Assembly (NCBI GenBank): GCA_902542165.1
Contig: CACBTF010000001.1
Location: 1 to 64,000 of the forward strand
Length of the DNA stretch: 64,000 bases
Direction: 5' to 3'
From: an uncultured Pelagibacteraceae bacterium
GTDB lineage: Bacteria > Pseudomonadota > Alphaproteobacteria > Pelagibacterales > Pelagibacteraceae
Both the position numbers and the translations under genes were made by a program. Positions 12,042 to 22,186 of this stretch are shown here, piece after piece. Positions within the stretch are counted from its first letter, which is position 1, and every line of letters starts with the position of its first letter. Under the pieces are notes generated by a model. That model made no database searches, was not told the origin of the DNA, and saw nothing but the letters and a program-made list of their open reading frames with translations.

Positions 12042-12116
12042 TGGTGGCCTTGGTAAGAATCGCACTTACGACACATACCTTTTCAGGGTACTGCTCTACT
12101 ACTGAGCTACAAGGCC
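12042..12116 (-). tRNA. tRNA-Phe (anticodon GAA)
   Basis: Read on minus strand: GGCCTTGTAGCTCAGTAGTAGAGCA...CTGAAAA...GATTCTTACCAAGGCCACCA; 7-bp acceptor GGCCTTG/CAAGGCC, encoded CCA. Confidence 0.95.
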
Positions 12117-12331
12117 TAAAATCTAAAAGTAATTCTACCTTTAGTTAAATCATATGGCGTCATCTCAACCATTACATTGTCCCCAGCTAAAACTCTAATT
12201 CTATTTTTTCTTAACTTTCCAGCTGTATGAGCTAGAATTTCATGGTTGTTTTCTAGCTTAACTCTAAACATAGCGTTCGGTAGAAGTTCGGTGACTTTTC
12301 CTTTAAATTCTAGAGTTTCTTGTTTTGCCAA
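12116..12331 (-). CDS. infA: Translation initiation factor IF-1
   Basis: 71 aa [45 protein letters not shown]. Confidence 0.97.
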   Translation of the reverse strand: MAKQETLEFKGKVTELLPNAMFRVKLENNHEILAHTAGKLRKNRIRVLAGDNVMVEMTPYDLTKGRITFRF

Positions 12332-13630
12332 CTATTTTTCCTTTTTTAACCTTAATTCAACAGATTTAGCATGACCGTCTAAGTTTTCATGCTTGGCTAA
12401 ATTTATAACTGATGCGCCTAATCTTTCAATACCTGTTTTTGTTATTTTTATTAATGAGTATCGCTTTAAAAAATCATTTACAGATAAACCTGAAGAAAAT
12501 CTAGCAGATCCTGAGGTTGGTAAAACATGATTTGGTCCTGCTATATAATCTCCAATTGCTTCCGGAGAAAACTTACCTATAAAAATTGATCCGGCATTTT
12601 TTACACCCTTAATTATTTCTTGATTAAAATTTGTACACAGTTCTAAATGCTCAGGAGCAATCATATTAATTATTTCAATAATTTTTTTTTTACTGTCAGT
12701 AAAAATTGCTAAACCGAAATTTTTTAAACTTCTTGCAGCAATTTTCTTTTTTGGTAATTTCGATAATTGTTTTTTTAAAGACAAATTTACTAAATGAATT
12801 AAATTTTTATTATTTGTTACTAATATTGATTGAGCATTTTCATCGTGCTCTGCTTGAGCGATTAAATCTGCTGCAACAAAATCAGGGTTTGCTGACTTGT
12901 CCGCAACTATGCTTACTTCTGATGGCCCAGCCACCATATCAATTCCCACATCACCAAAAACTTCTTTTTTAGCACAAGCCACAAATGCATTTCCTGGTCC
13001 AACAATTTTATCTACTTTTTCAAATTTTTTAGTTCCATATGCTAATGCCGCAATAGTATGAGCACCACCAGTTTTATAAATTTTTTTTACTCCACATTTT
13101 TTCGCTGCATAAATAATTGCAGGATTAATATTAGAATCCAAAGATGGAGTAGTTAAATATATTTTTTTAACGCCAGCAACAATCGCTGGGATACAATTCA
13201 TCAAAACAGTGCTTGGGTAACTTGCAGTTCCTCCTGGCACATAGACTCCTACTTTTTCTAAAGGTACATATTTGTAAGTAAGTTGATTTTTGTATTTATC
13301 TTTAAAAGAAAAAGATTCATATTTTTGCTTAGAATGAAATTTTTTAATCCTACTATATGCTAAATCGATTGATTTTTTTGTATCATTGTTAATTTTATTT
13401 GAAATTTTATTTATTTCTTTTTTTGAGAATAAGATTTTGCTAGACTTTATTTTTACATTAGAAAATTTTTTTTCATAATTTAAAACAGCTTGGTCTCCAT
13501 TTTTTTTTACGTTTTTTATTATTCGACTTACTGTAGAAGTTTGATTTTTTTGAATAAACTTCCTCTTATCTAGAAAAAATCTAAGAGCTTTTATAGAATT
13601 TTCTTTATTAAATTTTAATACTTTTAACAT
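12332..13630 (-). CDS. hisD: Histidinol dehydrogenase
   Basis: VPGGTASYPSTVLMN, AGPSEVSIVAD, GPNHVLPTSGSARFSSGLSV. Confidence 0.97.
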   Translation of the reverse strand: MLKVLKFNKENSIKALRFFLDKRKFIQKNQTSTVSRIIKNVKKNGDQAVLNYEKKFSNVKIKSSKILFSKKEINKISNKINNDTKKSIDLAYSRIKKFHSKQKYESFSFKDKYKNQLTYKYVPLEKVGVYVPGGTASYPSTVLMNCIPAIVAGVKKIYLTTPSLDSNINPAIIYAAKKCGVKKIYKTGGAHTIAALAYGTKKFEKVDKIVGPGNAFVACAKKEVFGDVGIDMVAGPSEVSIVADKSANPDFVAADLIAQAEHDENAQSILVTNNKNLIHLVNLSLKKQLSKLPKKKIAARSLKNFGLAIFTDSKKKIIEIINMIAPEHLELCTNFNQEIIKGVKNAGSIFIGKFSPEAIGDYIAGPNHVLPTSGSARFSSGLSVNDFLKRYSLIKITKTGIERLGASVINLAKHENLDGHAKSVELRLKKEK

Positions 13631-14073
13631 TACGAAGTTTCATGTTTTGGTTTATTTTTTGTATCCCAGGCATCTCCTTGATCATCTAGTGTCACCTCTA
13701 TGGCTTCGGAAATAATCCTTATAATAGAATTTCCAGCAAAAATTATTTTCATTTCATAGTTTTTATCAGGAGTTATATTTGTTTCAATAGCTAGAAAATC
13801 TAAAAATTTGTCTTTTTCAAGCTGATTTATATTCTTCGAATCCACAGTCAAAACATTTTCAAATTTCAAAATAGATCTAATACGTTTATTTTTTCTAAAA
13901 ACTCCTTTTTCTACATCCTCCCACATAAAACGACTCAATTGCATAAGAAAAATTTTATTTTTTTTTAAACTAGCTATATCAGAAATACTTGCAATAGAAT
14001 CTTGTAAATGTGCAGATACTACTCTTAAATCTTCCTCAGTCTTAGCAATTAACTTTAAATTTTTCGGTTGCAT
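13630..14073 (-). CDS. DUF2948 family protein
   Basis: Track ORF extends to 14142, but the internal Met at 14073 (MQPKNLKLIAKTEEDLRVVSAHLQDS) clears murA and fits the family start. Confidence 0.85.
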   Translation of the reverse strand: MQPKNLKLIAKTEEDLRVVSAHLQDSIASISDIASLKKNKIFLMQLSRFMWEDVEKGVFRKNKRIRSILKFENVLTVDSKNINQLEKDKFLDFLAIETNITPDKNYEMKIIFAGNSIIRIISEAIEVTLDDQGDAWDTKNKPKHETS

Positions 14074-14074
14074 T

Positions 14075-15334
14075 TCAAATTCTTTGTATCTCAGCCTTGC
14101 AATTCTTAAGTTTTCTCTCCAAAGACTCGTAACCTCTATCAAGATGATAAATTCTATTTATAATTGTTCTGTTTTCCGCAATCAATCCTGCCAATACCAG
14201 GCTAACTGATGCTCTAAGATCAGTAGCCATAACTTCTGCCCCTGTTAGCTTTGTGGGTCCAGTAATAATCGCTGTTTTATTTTTAATTTCAATCTGGGCA
14301 CCCATTCTTCTTAATTCTGGCACATGCATAAATCTATTTTCAAATATATCCTCTTTTATTTTTGATTTACCTTTAACCTGGGTAAGCAGAACCATTAATT
14401 GGGCTTGCAAATCTGTGGGGAAACCTGGATACGGTTTTGTTGTTATACTTATTTTTTTTAGTTTCTCACGTTTTTTAACAATGATTGAATTTTTTTTTTG
14501 AATTATTTTAATTCCTATTTTTTTTAAAATATTTATTTCTCTTTGAATAATTTTTGGATCAATTTTATCAATCACTAAATTCTTTTTAGCAAGTAAAGTG
14601 CTTGCTATCATGTATGTACCGAGTTCTATTCTATCAAAAATCACTTTATGAAGGACACTTGAAGTTTTCTTTTTACTTTCAGAGATCGAAATTGACCTAC
14701 CTTTTACATGTATATTTGCACCTAATTTTTTAAGGAATTTAATTAAATCTATAATTTCAGGTTCAATTGCACAGTTTTTCAAAACAGTTTTGCCTTTAGC
14801 TTTAAAAGCTGCAAGTAAAGCATTTTCTGTTGCTCCTACAGAAATTGAGGGAAATCTTATATTCGCACCTTTAAGACCACTTCTAGCTTTAGCTATTATA
14901 TATCCATCTTTTATTTTTATTTTTGCACCAAATTTTTTTAAAGCAAATAAATGTAAATCTACTGGCCTTGTTCCTATAGCACACCCGCCCGGTAAAGAAA
15001 CTTTTGCTTTTTTATATTTTGTTAATAAAGAGCCTAGCACTAGTACACCAGCTCTCATTGTTTTTACGAGTTTGTATGGAGCTAATGTATTTATATTTTT
15101 ACTCTTATTATAAATTTCAATAACATTATTTTTTTTAATCAATTTTGTTTTTAAACCGATAAAATTTAATAAATCAACCATAGTAAAAATATCTTTAACA
15201 AGAGGTATATTTTTAATTATCGCATGTTCCGCAAGAATTGAGGCGGCTAAAATTGGTAGAGTTGCATTTTTAGAACCGGAGATAGAAATTTTACCACTTA
15301 ATTCTTTTTTCCCTTTTATTATCAGCTTTTGCAT
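14075..15334 (-). CDS. murA: UDP-N-acetylglucosamine 1-carboxyvinyltransferase
   Basis: ISGSKNATLPILAASILA, RPVDLHLFALKKFGA, DLRASVSLVLAGL. Confidence 0.97.
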   Translation of the reverse strand: MQKLIIKGKKELSGKISISGSKNATLPILAASILAEHAIIKNIPLVKDIFTMVDLLNFIGLKTKLIKKNNVIEIYNKSKNINTLAPYKLVKTMRAGVLVLGSLLTKYKKAKVSLPGGCAIGTRPVDLHLFALKKFGAKIKIKDGYIIAKARSGLKGANIRFPSISVGATENALLAAFKAKGKTVLKNCAIEPEIIDLIKFLKKLGANIHVKGRSISISESKKKTSSVLHKVIFDRIELGTYMIASTLLAKKNLVIDKIDPKIIQREINILKKIGIKIIQKKNSIIVKKREKLKKISITTKPYPGFPTDLQAQLMVLLTQVKGKSKIKEDIFENRFMHVPELRRMGAQIEIKNKTAIITGPTKLTGAEVMATDLRASVSLVLAGLIAENRTIINRIYHLDRGYESLERKLKNCKAEIQRI

Positions 15335-15342
15335 GAAAAAGA

Positions 15343-15897
15343 TTAAACTTTTGGAAGTGTTACGCCTTTTTGTTTCATGTATTTACCTTTTCTTTTGGCA
15401 TAAGTCACATTGGGCTTCTCATTACCCTTTAAAAAAATAAACTGGGCTACACCTTCATTAGCATATATCTTAGCTGGTAAAGGAGTTGTGTTTGAAAATT
15501 CTAAAGTAACATGTCCCTCCCAGCCTGGTTCCAAAGGCGTTACATTCACAATAATTCCGCATCTAGCATATGTTGATTTTCCAAGGCAAATCACAAGTAT
15601 ATCATCGGGAATTTTGAAATATTCTATTGTTCTGGCTAAAGCAAACGAGTTGGGAGGAATTATGCATTCCTTACCAATTTTGGTTACGAAACTCTCTTTT
15701 TTAAAAACCTTTGGATCTACTATACCAGAATTAACGTTAGTAAATATTTTAAATTCATTAGAGACTCTTGCGTCATATCCGTAGGAAGATAATCCGAAAG
15801 AAATTTTTCCTTTTCTTACTTGCTTATCTATAAAAGGCTTAATCATCCCATTTTGTTTAACAGTTTTTTTTATCCATTTATCCGAAAGAACAGTCAT
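15343..15897 (-). CDS. dcd: dCTP deaminase
   Basis: [48 protein letters not shown]. Confidence 0.96.
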   Translation of the reverse strand: MTVLSDKWIKKTVKQNGMIKPFIDKQVRKGKISFGLSSYGYDARVSNEFKIFTNVNSGIVDPKVFKKESFVTKIGKECIIPPNSFALARTIEYFKIPDDILVICLGKSTYARCGIIVNVTPLEPGWEGHVTLEFSNTTPLPAKIYANEGVAQFIFLKGNEKPNVTYAKRKGKYMKQKGVTLPKV

Positions 15898-16001
15898 TTT
15901 TTCTTTTTATTTGATTTGTTTTTTTTTCTTTTTTTAAGGTTTTTTTTTAAAGCAATCTCACGACTTTTCATAAGAAAATCTTTTTTATCAAAAGATTTCA
16001 T
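15894..16001 (-). CDS. Small Lys-rich protein (35 aa): [35 protein letters not shown]
   Basis: Translated by hand on minus strand; TGA stop overlaps dcd ATG as ATGA; below the ORF-track length cutoff. Confidence 0.45.
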   Translation of the reverse strand: MKSFDKKDFLMKSREIALKKNLKKRKKNKSNKKKK

Positions 16002-16010
16002 TAAGAAAAA

Positions 16011-16205
16011 TTAGTTTTTATCTGGGTTAGTTAAGTCCTCTAGTGTGATAGGCTTATCAATATCATGCATCAATTTTTCCTCGGACTCTTTAGGATTGCT
16101 GACTGAACGCTTTGCTCTTCTTTGCTCTATTCTTGCTTTACGCTTGGCCTCTTTTTTCATAGCTTTATCACCTCGCGTAGATTTATAATCGTAGTGAATT
16201 CCCAT
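16011..16205 (-). CDS. Conserved-type small hypothetical protein (64 aa)
   Basis: ORF MGIHYDYKSTRGDKAMKKEAKRKARIEQRRAKR...; no overlap with neighbours, same orientation as dcd/murA block. Confidence 0.65.
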   Translation of the reverse strand: MGIHYDYKSTRGDKAMKKEAKRKARIEQRRAKRSVSNPKESEEKLMHDIDKPITLEDLTNPDKN

Positions 16206-16221
16206 ATTGAGCGTCCCTTCA

Positions 16222-16410
16222 TTAATTTTTGAATTTACTTCTTGAAGCTCTATTTTGCAAGCTTCTTGAGTAAACCTTTTGAATAATTATAAATAATATC
16301 GACAAAATTACGGCAACTATTACATCTTGTAGTGGAGTAGCGTTTGGAAAACCATAATTCCATAGTATTACTAAAATTAACCAGGCAAACCAATTTATTT
16401 TTTTACTCAT
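16222..16410 (-). CDS. Small two-TM membrane protein
   Basis: Start probably the internal Met at 16410 (MSKKINWFAWLILVILWNYGFP...) rather than 16431; two hydrophobic stretches. Confidence 0.6.
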   Translation of the reverse strand: MSKKINWFAWLILVILWNYGFPNATPLQDVIVAVILSILFIIIQKVYSRSLQNRASRSKFKN

Positions 16411-16960
16411 CAATCTTGCATCCTTGTTCATTGCAGTTTTTACCAGAATTAATATTATTAAAAAAATCTATAGCTCTGATTGCTGTCATCATATGATTTT
16501 TATAAATATTTAGATATCCGTTCAAACTTTCAGATAATCTTTTTGCCTCTTCCATCATTCCTAATCTAACTAAGTTTATAAGCATAATAGCATTACCATT
16601 GGGAATTGTATTGTCACCTATATCAATTGGTTTAAAAAAAATATCTTCATTATTTTTAGGGTTCTTCTGAAAAATTTTTTTGTCTTCTATAAAAAATTTA
16701 GATATTGCCTGATGTGTCAATTTTCTAGCTAAATCCTTATATTTAAAATTCATTGTTTTGTCTGATAAATCATTTAATGCATTTATTAAAAAGGCATAGT
16801 CTTCAATAAAAACTATGTCATTTGAATAACTGTGATGAATCTTGCCCTCAATATATTTTTTTTCAATTTTAAAGAAAAATTCTTCAGCTAATTGTAAGTA
16901 TCCTTTGTTAGGTAGAACTTCATTAGCAGCAATCAACGCACTTACCATAATACAATTCAA
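16403..16960 (-). CDS. C-terminal fragment of DUF255 / thioredoxin-fold (YyaL-like) protein, frameshifted from the upstream ORF
   Basis: Removing one A from an A8 run joins it to 17007..18137 as ...ILKKLFQIRLQRNKPFFDDKTQLDLNCIMVSALIAANEVL. Confidence 0.75.
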   Translation of the reverse strand: MNCIMVSALIAANEVLPNKGYLQLAEEFFFKIEKKYIEGKIHHSYSNDIVFIEDYAFLINALNDLSDKTMNFKYKDLARKLTHQAISKFFIEDKKIFQKNPKNNEDIFFKPIDIGDNTIPNGNAIMLINLVRLGMMEEAKRLSESLNGYLNIYKNHMMTAIRAIDFFNNINSGKNCNEQGCKIDE

Positions 16961-17006
16961 ATCTAATTGGGTTTTATCATCAAAAAAAGGTTTATTCCTT
17001 TGTAAT

Positions 17007-18137
17007 CTAATTTGAAAAAGTTTTTTTTAAAATCTCTTTAGTTGGTTTTTCTTTTTCAATTAAAATTATTTTATTTTCCCAGTTTCCCTCGGCCTTTATT
17101 TCAAAAAATTTGCTAATATTCTCCATATCTTTTATTTCGTTATAGGAGTAAACATAATATTTGCCCTCTTCTCCATCGCTATCTGCGTCAAAAGCAGATC
17201 CTAGAAAACCCTGTTCATTAAGAAAATTTTTTTTTAGAAACTCAATTGTTTGTTCTAATTTATCTTTAAAATAACTATCTGAATTTATTTTACAAAATTT
17301 GGAAAGTAGTAATATAAATTGGGCATTGTCATAAAGCATTTTCTCAAAATGAGGAATTATCCAGTCTTCATCTACCGTGTATCGAGCAATACCGCCTTCG
17401 ACATGATCATATATCCCTTTCGAACAAAGTTGCTTAATAATTAATTCTACTGGCTTAAGGTACTTTGTATCATTAGATGTGTTATAAAAATAAAGTAGAG
17501 TTTCAAATAAATTAAAAGTTGGAAATTTGGGTGCTCCTTTATATCCTCCCTTAACTGGGTCTAAATTACTTAAAGACATTTCTATTAAAGGTTTAAGATC
17601 TTGATTTAAAACAGAATTTTTTTTTAAATCTAAATTTTTAATTATTAAATCTTTTTGATTTATTATTTTTTCTCTTTGATCATTGTAAGCATCTGAAACC
17701 TTTTGAAGAACTTCTTTAAATGACGGTAATCCATGTTTTGCCTCTTTAGGAAAATAAGTGCCTCCCATAAATGGTACACCATTTTCATCTAAAAACATCG
17801 TCAAAGGCCATCCACCTCCAGTTTGATTAAACAATTGAAATGAACTTTGAAAAATAAAATCCAAATCAGGTCTTTCTTCCCTATCAACCTTTATATTTAC
17901 GAAAAGATTATTCATTAAATTTGCTGTTTCAGTATCTTCAAAACTTTCATGAGCCATGACGTGGCACCAATGACAGCTTGCGTATCCAATACTAAGTAAA
18001 ATAGGTTTTTTATTTTTTTTTGAAAACTCTAAAGTTTCTCTAGACCAAATTTGCCAATTCACCGGGTTGTCTTTATGTTGTTTAAGATAAGGACTTAAAT
18101 CATTAGACAAAACATTTTCATTAATTTTTATCATCAA
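17007..18137 (-). CDS. N-terminal part of DUF255 / thioredoxin domain-containing protein
   Basis: SIGYASCHWCHVMAHESFEDTETANLMN, DREERPDLD, GGWPLTMFLDENGVPFMGGTYFP. Confidence 0.9.
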   Translation of the reverse strand: MMIKINENVLSNDLSPYLKQHKDNPVNWQIWSRETLEFSKKNKKPILLSIGYASCHWCHVMAHESFEDTETANLMNNLFVNIKVDREERPDLDFIFQSSFQLFNQTGGGWPLTMFLDENGVPFMGGTYFPKEAKHGLPSFKEVLQKVSDAYNDQREKIINQKDLIIKNLDLKKNSVLNQDLKPLIEMSLSNLDPVKGGYKGAPKFPTFNLFETLLYFYNTSNDTKYLKPVELIIKQLCSKGIYDHVEGGIARYTVDEDWIIPHFEKMLYDNAQFILLLSKFCKINSDSYFKDKLEQTIEFLKKNFLNEQGFLGSAFDADSDGEEGKYYVYSYNEIKDMENISKFFEIKAEGNWENKIILIEKEKPTKEILKKTFSN

Positions 18138-18843
18138 AAAATTTTTTTTTCATTATTAAAGAAATGATCATAAGACAAGCAAACATAAGAATTGGTAAAT
18201 AAATCTTTGGAGTGAAAATAAAGTCTAGCATATTAAAATTGTCTGTTTGCTCCACATAAGAATTTAATCCAGCGCCTATCGTGTTAAAAATAAAAAAACC
18301 AGGTATAAATCCAAAAAAACTTGAGAGAAAATAATTCAACTTGCCCATACCAAATAAAATCGGTATTAAGTTTTGTAGTCCAAATGGAACTCCTAGGCCA
18401 CCAATAAATCTATATATAAAAAAATAGTAAAATTCGTTTTTTTTAAATAACATAATATATTTATCAATTTTTTGTTGTAGGATCTTTTTAACCAAATCCC
18501 TAAAAAAGAAATTTCCAATAGAATACAAAATCAATGCTCCAACTGAAATTGAAATTACAGAAATCAAAGTTCCAATCCATTGACCAAATAATATTCCAGA
18601 AATTATTAATAAAGGTGCACCAAAACCTAAAAGAGCAACCCAAAGAACTGAAAAAATAAAAAAGTAAATTAAATTTGTAATTATACTTTTACTTACAAAA
18701 TTGCTTAAATCTTTCTGAAGTTCTTTGTAATATAAAAAATCATTTAATTTACTTATTTCTATGTTTGTAAAAATAAAATATAAGAAAGCGATAAGTATAA
18801 TTAAGTAAGAAATGCCCAAAAATGTTTTTAAATTTTTACTCAT
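18121..18843 (-). CDS. VTT/DedA-type membrane protein (TVP38/TMEM64 family)
   Basis: Multi-TM ORF with GAPLLIISGILFGQWIGTLISVISISVGA and RFIGGLGVPFGLQNLIPILFGM. Confidence 0.8.
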   Translation of the reverse strand: MSKNLKTFLGISYLIILIAFLYFIFTNIEISKLNDFLYYKELQKDLSNFVSKSIITNLIYFFIFSVLWVALLGFGAPLLIISGILFGQWIGTLISVISISVGALILYSIGNFFFRDLVKKILQQKIDKYIMLFKKNEFYYFFIYRFIGGLGVPFGLQNLIPILFGMGKLNYFLSSFFGFIPGFFIFNTIGAGLNSYVEQTDNFNMLDFIFTPKIYLPILMFACLMIISLIMKKKFFDDKN

Positions 18844-18893
18844 AATTTACCTGTACAATAGACAACAATTAAAATATATACCTTTAAATATTT

Positions 18894-19028
18894 ATGAAAA
18901 GAACATATCAGCCTAGCAATTTAGTTAGAAAAAGAAGACATGGTTTTAGAGCAAGAATGGCTTCAAAAACTGGCAGGCAACTTATTGCTCGTAGACGAGC
19001 TAAAGGAAGAAAAACTCTTTCTACCTAA
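18894..19028 (+). CDS. rpmH: 50S ribosomal protein L34
   Basis: Translated by hand: [44 protein letters not shown]; absent from the track because it is 44 aa. Confidence 0.98.
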   Translation: MKRTYQPSNLVRKRRHGFRARMASKTGRQLIARRRAKGRKTLST

Positions 19029-19034
19029 AAATAG

Positions 19035-19385
19035 ATGGTTAAGCTTGAAAGTTTAAAAAAAAGCAACCAATTCAGAAAAGCGCTTAAAGAAAAAAAAGTT
19101 CATACAGATTACTTTTCCATTTTTGCTGCTAAAAATTTTATTAAAGCCAAACACAAAGCTAATTTGCTTATTAGTTTTGTTATGAAAAAAAAAATTGGAA
19201 ATGCTGTCAAAAGAAACAGAATTAGAAGAAAATTAAAAGCAATTGTTCAAAAATTATTAAAAAAAAGAGGTGCAATTAATAAGGATTACACTTATATAGT
19301 TTTCGGAAAGTCTAATGCTTATGCTCAAAAACAAGATGTGCTTTTGCCATTAATGGAGAAAAGTTTTAGTAAATTTATAAAGTAA
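19035..19385 (+). CDS. rnpA: Ribonuclease P protein component
   Basis: Position after rpm[20 protein letters not shown]. Confidence 0.93.
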   Translation: MVKLESLKKSNQFRKALKEKKVHTDYFSIFAAKNFIKAKHKANLLISFVMKKKIGNAVKRNRIRRKLKAIVQKLLKKRGAINKDYTYIVFGKSNAYAQKQDVLLPLMEKSFSKFIK

Positions 19386-19386
19386 A

Positions 19387-19638
19387 ATGACAAAAATTTT
19401 AATCTTAATAATAAAATTTTATAAGTATTTTATATCTTCATTATTAGGAAGTAGATGTAGATTCTTACCTACCTGTTCTGAATATTTTATAGAAGCTTTG
19501 AAAATTCATGGTTTAAAAAAGGGGTTAATATTAGGATCAAAAAGAATTTTAAAGTGCCATCCTTTCAAAATAATTGGTGGCAATCATGGAATAGATTTTG
19601 TTCCAAAAATAAATCATAAGGATGTTAAAAATGGATAA
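19387..19638 (+). CDS. yidD: Membrane protein insertion efficiency factor YidD
   Basis: [33 protein letters not shown]. Confidence 0.95.
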   Translation: MTKILILIIKFYKYFISSLLGSRCRFLPTCSEYFIEALKIHGLKKGLILGSKRILKCHPFKIIGGNHGIDFVPKINHKDVKNG

Positions 19639-21316
19639 CAGAAACGTTTTTGTAGCTATCGCTTTATCAATGTCTGTTTTACTTTTTTGGGGGGCTTTTT
19701 TTGAAACACCAAAAAAACCTATTAATCCAAATGACAATAAAAAAGTCGAAAAAAAATCTGAAACAGAGTCAATAGCTCCAACGATAAATCAGCCAACCAT
19801 TGTTAAAAATATTTCAAGGGAGGAGTCAATTAATAAAGATAAAAGAGTAAAAATTGAAAATAATAGTATTGTAGGTTCAATAAATTTGAAAGGTGCACAA
19901 ATCGACGATATTTCTTTTAAAAATCATAAACAAAAAGTTGAAGGAGATAAAAATATTGTTTTTCTTAATCCAGCAGAGACAGAAAATGGTTTTTATATTG
20001 AAACTGGTTGGACCAGTGTAGGAAATAAAATTAAAATACCTACAAAAGAGAGTGTTTGGTCAGTAAAAGGTAACAATATTTTAAGTGATAACGCTCCTGT
20101 ATTATTGCAATGGAATAACGGAGAAGGGATTGTCTTTGAAAAAAAAATAGAAATAGACAATAAATATTTATTTAAGATTACGCAGCAAGTCAGAAATAAT
20201 TCTAATTCTACAATTGATTTGTATCCATATGCTCAAATGACTAGGAATAAAATTCCTGATGATATACAAAATTTTTACATTCAGCATGAGGGATTTATCG
20301 GAGTATTTGATGATGAGCTTAAAGAAGACGATTACGACGATATTAAAGAAAAGAAAATTATTAGAGAGTCGAATGAAGGATGGTTGGGTATTACTGACAA
20401 ATATTGGATGACAGCTTTTGTTCCTGAAAAAGGAAAAAATTTTAAATCAACTTTTCTTTATGACAATGGCTATAAGGCCAATTATATTATTAATGAACCA
20501 ACTACAATTAACAAGTCATCTACAGGAATTAATCAATTAAGATTATTTGTTTCAGCAAAAGAAGTTGAAACAATAGATGGATATGCTGCTGATCAAAATA
20601 TAAATAAATTTGATTTAGTGATAGACTGGGGTTGGTTTTACTTTTTTACAAAACCATTATTTTTTGTAATAGATTATCTGTTTAAAATTTCAGGAAATTT
20701 TGGTTATGCTATAGTTTTACTTACAATAGCAATAAGATTAATTTTTTACCCTTTAGCAAACTTTTCATTTAAATCCATGGCAAAAATGAAGGCAGTTCAA
20801 CCTGAGATGATGAGACTTAAAGAGCTTCATAAAGACGATAAAGTAAAATTACAACAAGAAATGATGGCTTTGTATAGAAAAGAAAAAATTAATCCTGCTT
20901 CAGGTTGCTTGCCAGTCTTGATACAAATACCGTTCTTTTTCGCAATATATAAAATGTTGTTTATTTCCTTAGAAATGAGACATCAGCCTTTTTTTGGTTG
21001 GATAAAAGACCTTTCAGCTGCTGACCCAACTACAATTTTCAATTTGTTTGGACTAATACCATGGGATCCACCAAGTTTTATGATGATTGGTATATGGCCA
21101 ATTTTAATGGGTGCTTCTATGTGGGTTCAACAAAAATTAAATCCTGCTCCCGCAGATCCAATTCAAGCTAAAATTTTTGCATTCTTTCCATTATTTTTAA
21201 CAATTATTTTAGCATCATTCCCTTCGGGTTTAGTTGTTTATTGGACAGTAAATAATATTTTAACAATAGCTCAACAGTATGTAATCGTTAAACAAACTAC
21301 TGTAAAAACAAATTAA
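19631..21316 (+). CDS. yidC: Membrane protein insertase YidC
   Basis: [24 protein letters not shown] start (Met at 19631), C-terminal 60KD_IMP region. Confidence 0.96.
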   Translation: MDNRNVFVAIALSMSVLLFWGAFFETPKKPINPNDNKKVEKKSETESIAPTINQPTIVKNISREESINKDKRVKIENNSIVGSINLKGAQIDDISFKNHKQKVEGDKNIVFLNPAETENGFYIETGWTSVGNKIKIPTKESVWSVKGNNILSDNAPVLLQWNNGEGIVFEKKIEIDNKYLFKITQQVRNNSNSTIDLYPYAQMTRNKIPDDIQNFYIQHEGFIGVFDDELKEDDYDDIKEKKIIRESNEGWLGITDKYWMTAFVPEKGKNFKSTFLYDNGYKANYIINEPTTINKSSTGINQLRLFVSAKEVETIDGYAADQNINKFDLVIDWGWFYFFTKPLFFVIDYLFKISGNFGYAIVLLTIAIRLIFYPLANFSFKSMAKMKAVQPEMMRLKELHKDDKVKLQQEMMALYRKEKINPASGCLPVLIQIPFFFAIYKMLFISLEMRHQPFFGWIKDLSAADPTTIFNLFGLIPWDPPSFMMIGIWPILMGASMWVQQKLNPAPADPIQAKIFAFFPLFLTIILASFPSGLVVYWTVNNILTIAQQYVIVKQTTVKTN

Positions 21317-22186
21317 ATGTCTCAAAACATTTCTCTTGAAGAAATCAAAAAGTTTTGGCCAAAAGATGCTCCAAAAATTATTAATGTTCAAAAATATGTT
21401 TCTAAATATAAGAACGAGAAAATTGTAATTAAATATGGAGGTAATGTCTTAATTGATAGAAATGTATTCAATAACTTTATTTTAGACATTAATATTTTAA
21501 ATAAGTTGGGTCTATCAATTATTATTGTTCATGGTGGAGGACCTAGAATTAAGAGAGAGTTAGATAAAAAAAAAATTGAGTCAAAATTTATTGATGGGTT
21601 ACGAGTAACTGATAAAAATATTATTAATGTGGTTGAGGAGGTCCTAATTGATTTTAATAATGATATAGTCTCAAATTTAAAAAAACTAGGGACGAATGCA
21701 GTATCTTTTCATACAAAAGAAAATAACATTATTGAAGTTAAGCCTGAAAGAGAGGAGCTGGGATTTGTGGGAATACCAAATAAAATTAATTCTCAATTAA
21801 TTAATGAAGCAATAAATAAAAACGAAATTCCAATAATTGCACCTCTTGGTATGGGAGAAAATCAACAAACATATAATATAAATGGAGATACAGCGGCTAG
21901 TGCTATAGCCAAAAAACTTAAATCCAGAAGGCTATTATTAATGACTAATGTTGAAGGTGTTTATGATGATAAAAAAAATCTAATTACAGAGATTAAACCT
22001 TTTGATTTAGAAAACCTTATTAAATGGAAAGTTGTTCAAGGAGGTATGATACCAAAAATTCAAAATTGTGTTGATGCAGTAGAGAACGGAGTTAGGGGTG
22101 TTGTTATTCTTGATGGAAGGAAACCACATTCAATACTACATGAAATTTTTTCTGATCAAGGTTCTGGGACTTTAATAAGGGAATGA
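21317..22186 (+). CDS. argB: Acetylglutamate kinase
   Basis: VIKYGGNVL, VHGGGPRIKREL, NINGDTAASAIA. Confidence 0.96.
   Translation: MSQNISLEEIKKFWPKDAPKIINVQKYVSKYKNEKIVIKYGGNVLIDRNVFNNFILDINILNKLGLSIIIVHGGGPRIKRELDKKKIESKFIDGLRVTDKNIINVVEEVLIDFNNDIVSNLKKLGTNAVSFHTKENNIIEVKPEREELGFVGIPNKINSQLINEAINKNEIPIIAPLGMGENQQTYNINGDTAASAIAKKLKSRRLLLMTNVEGVYDDKKNLITEIKPFDLENLIKWKVVQGGMIPKIQNCVDAVENGVRGVVILDGRKPHSILHEIFSDQGSGTLIRE

Noticed and set aside
15897-16014. 64-aa plus-strand Phe-rich ORF 15820..16014
   Set aside because: Translation of poly-T tracts antisense to dcd and the small Lys-rich ORF.
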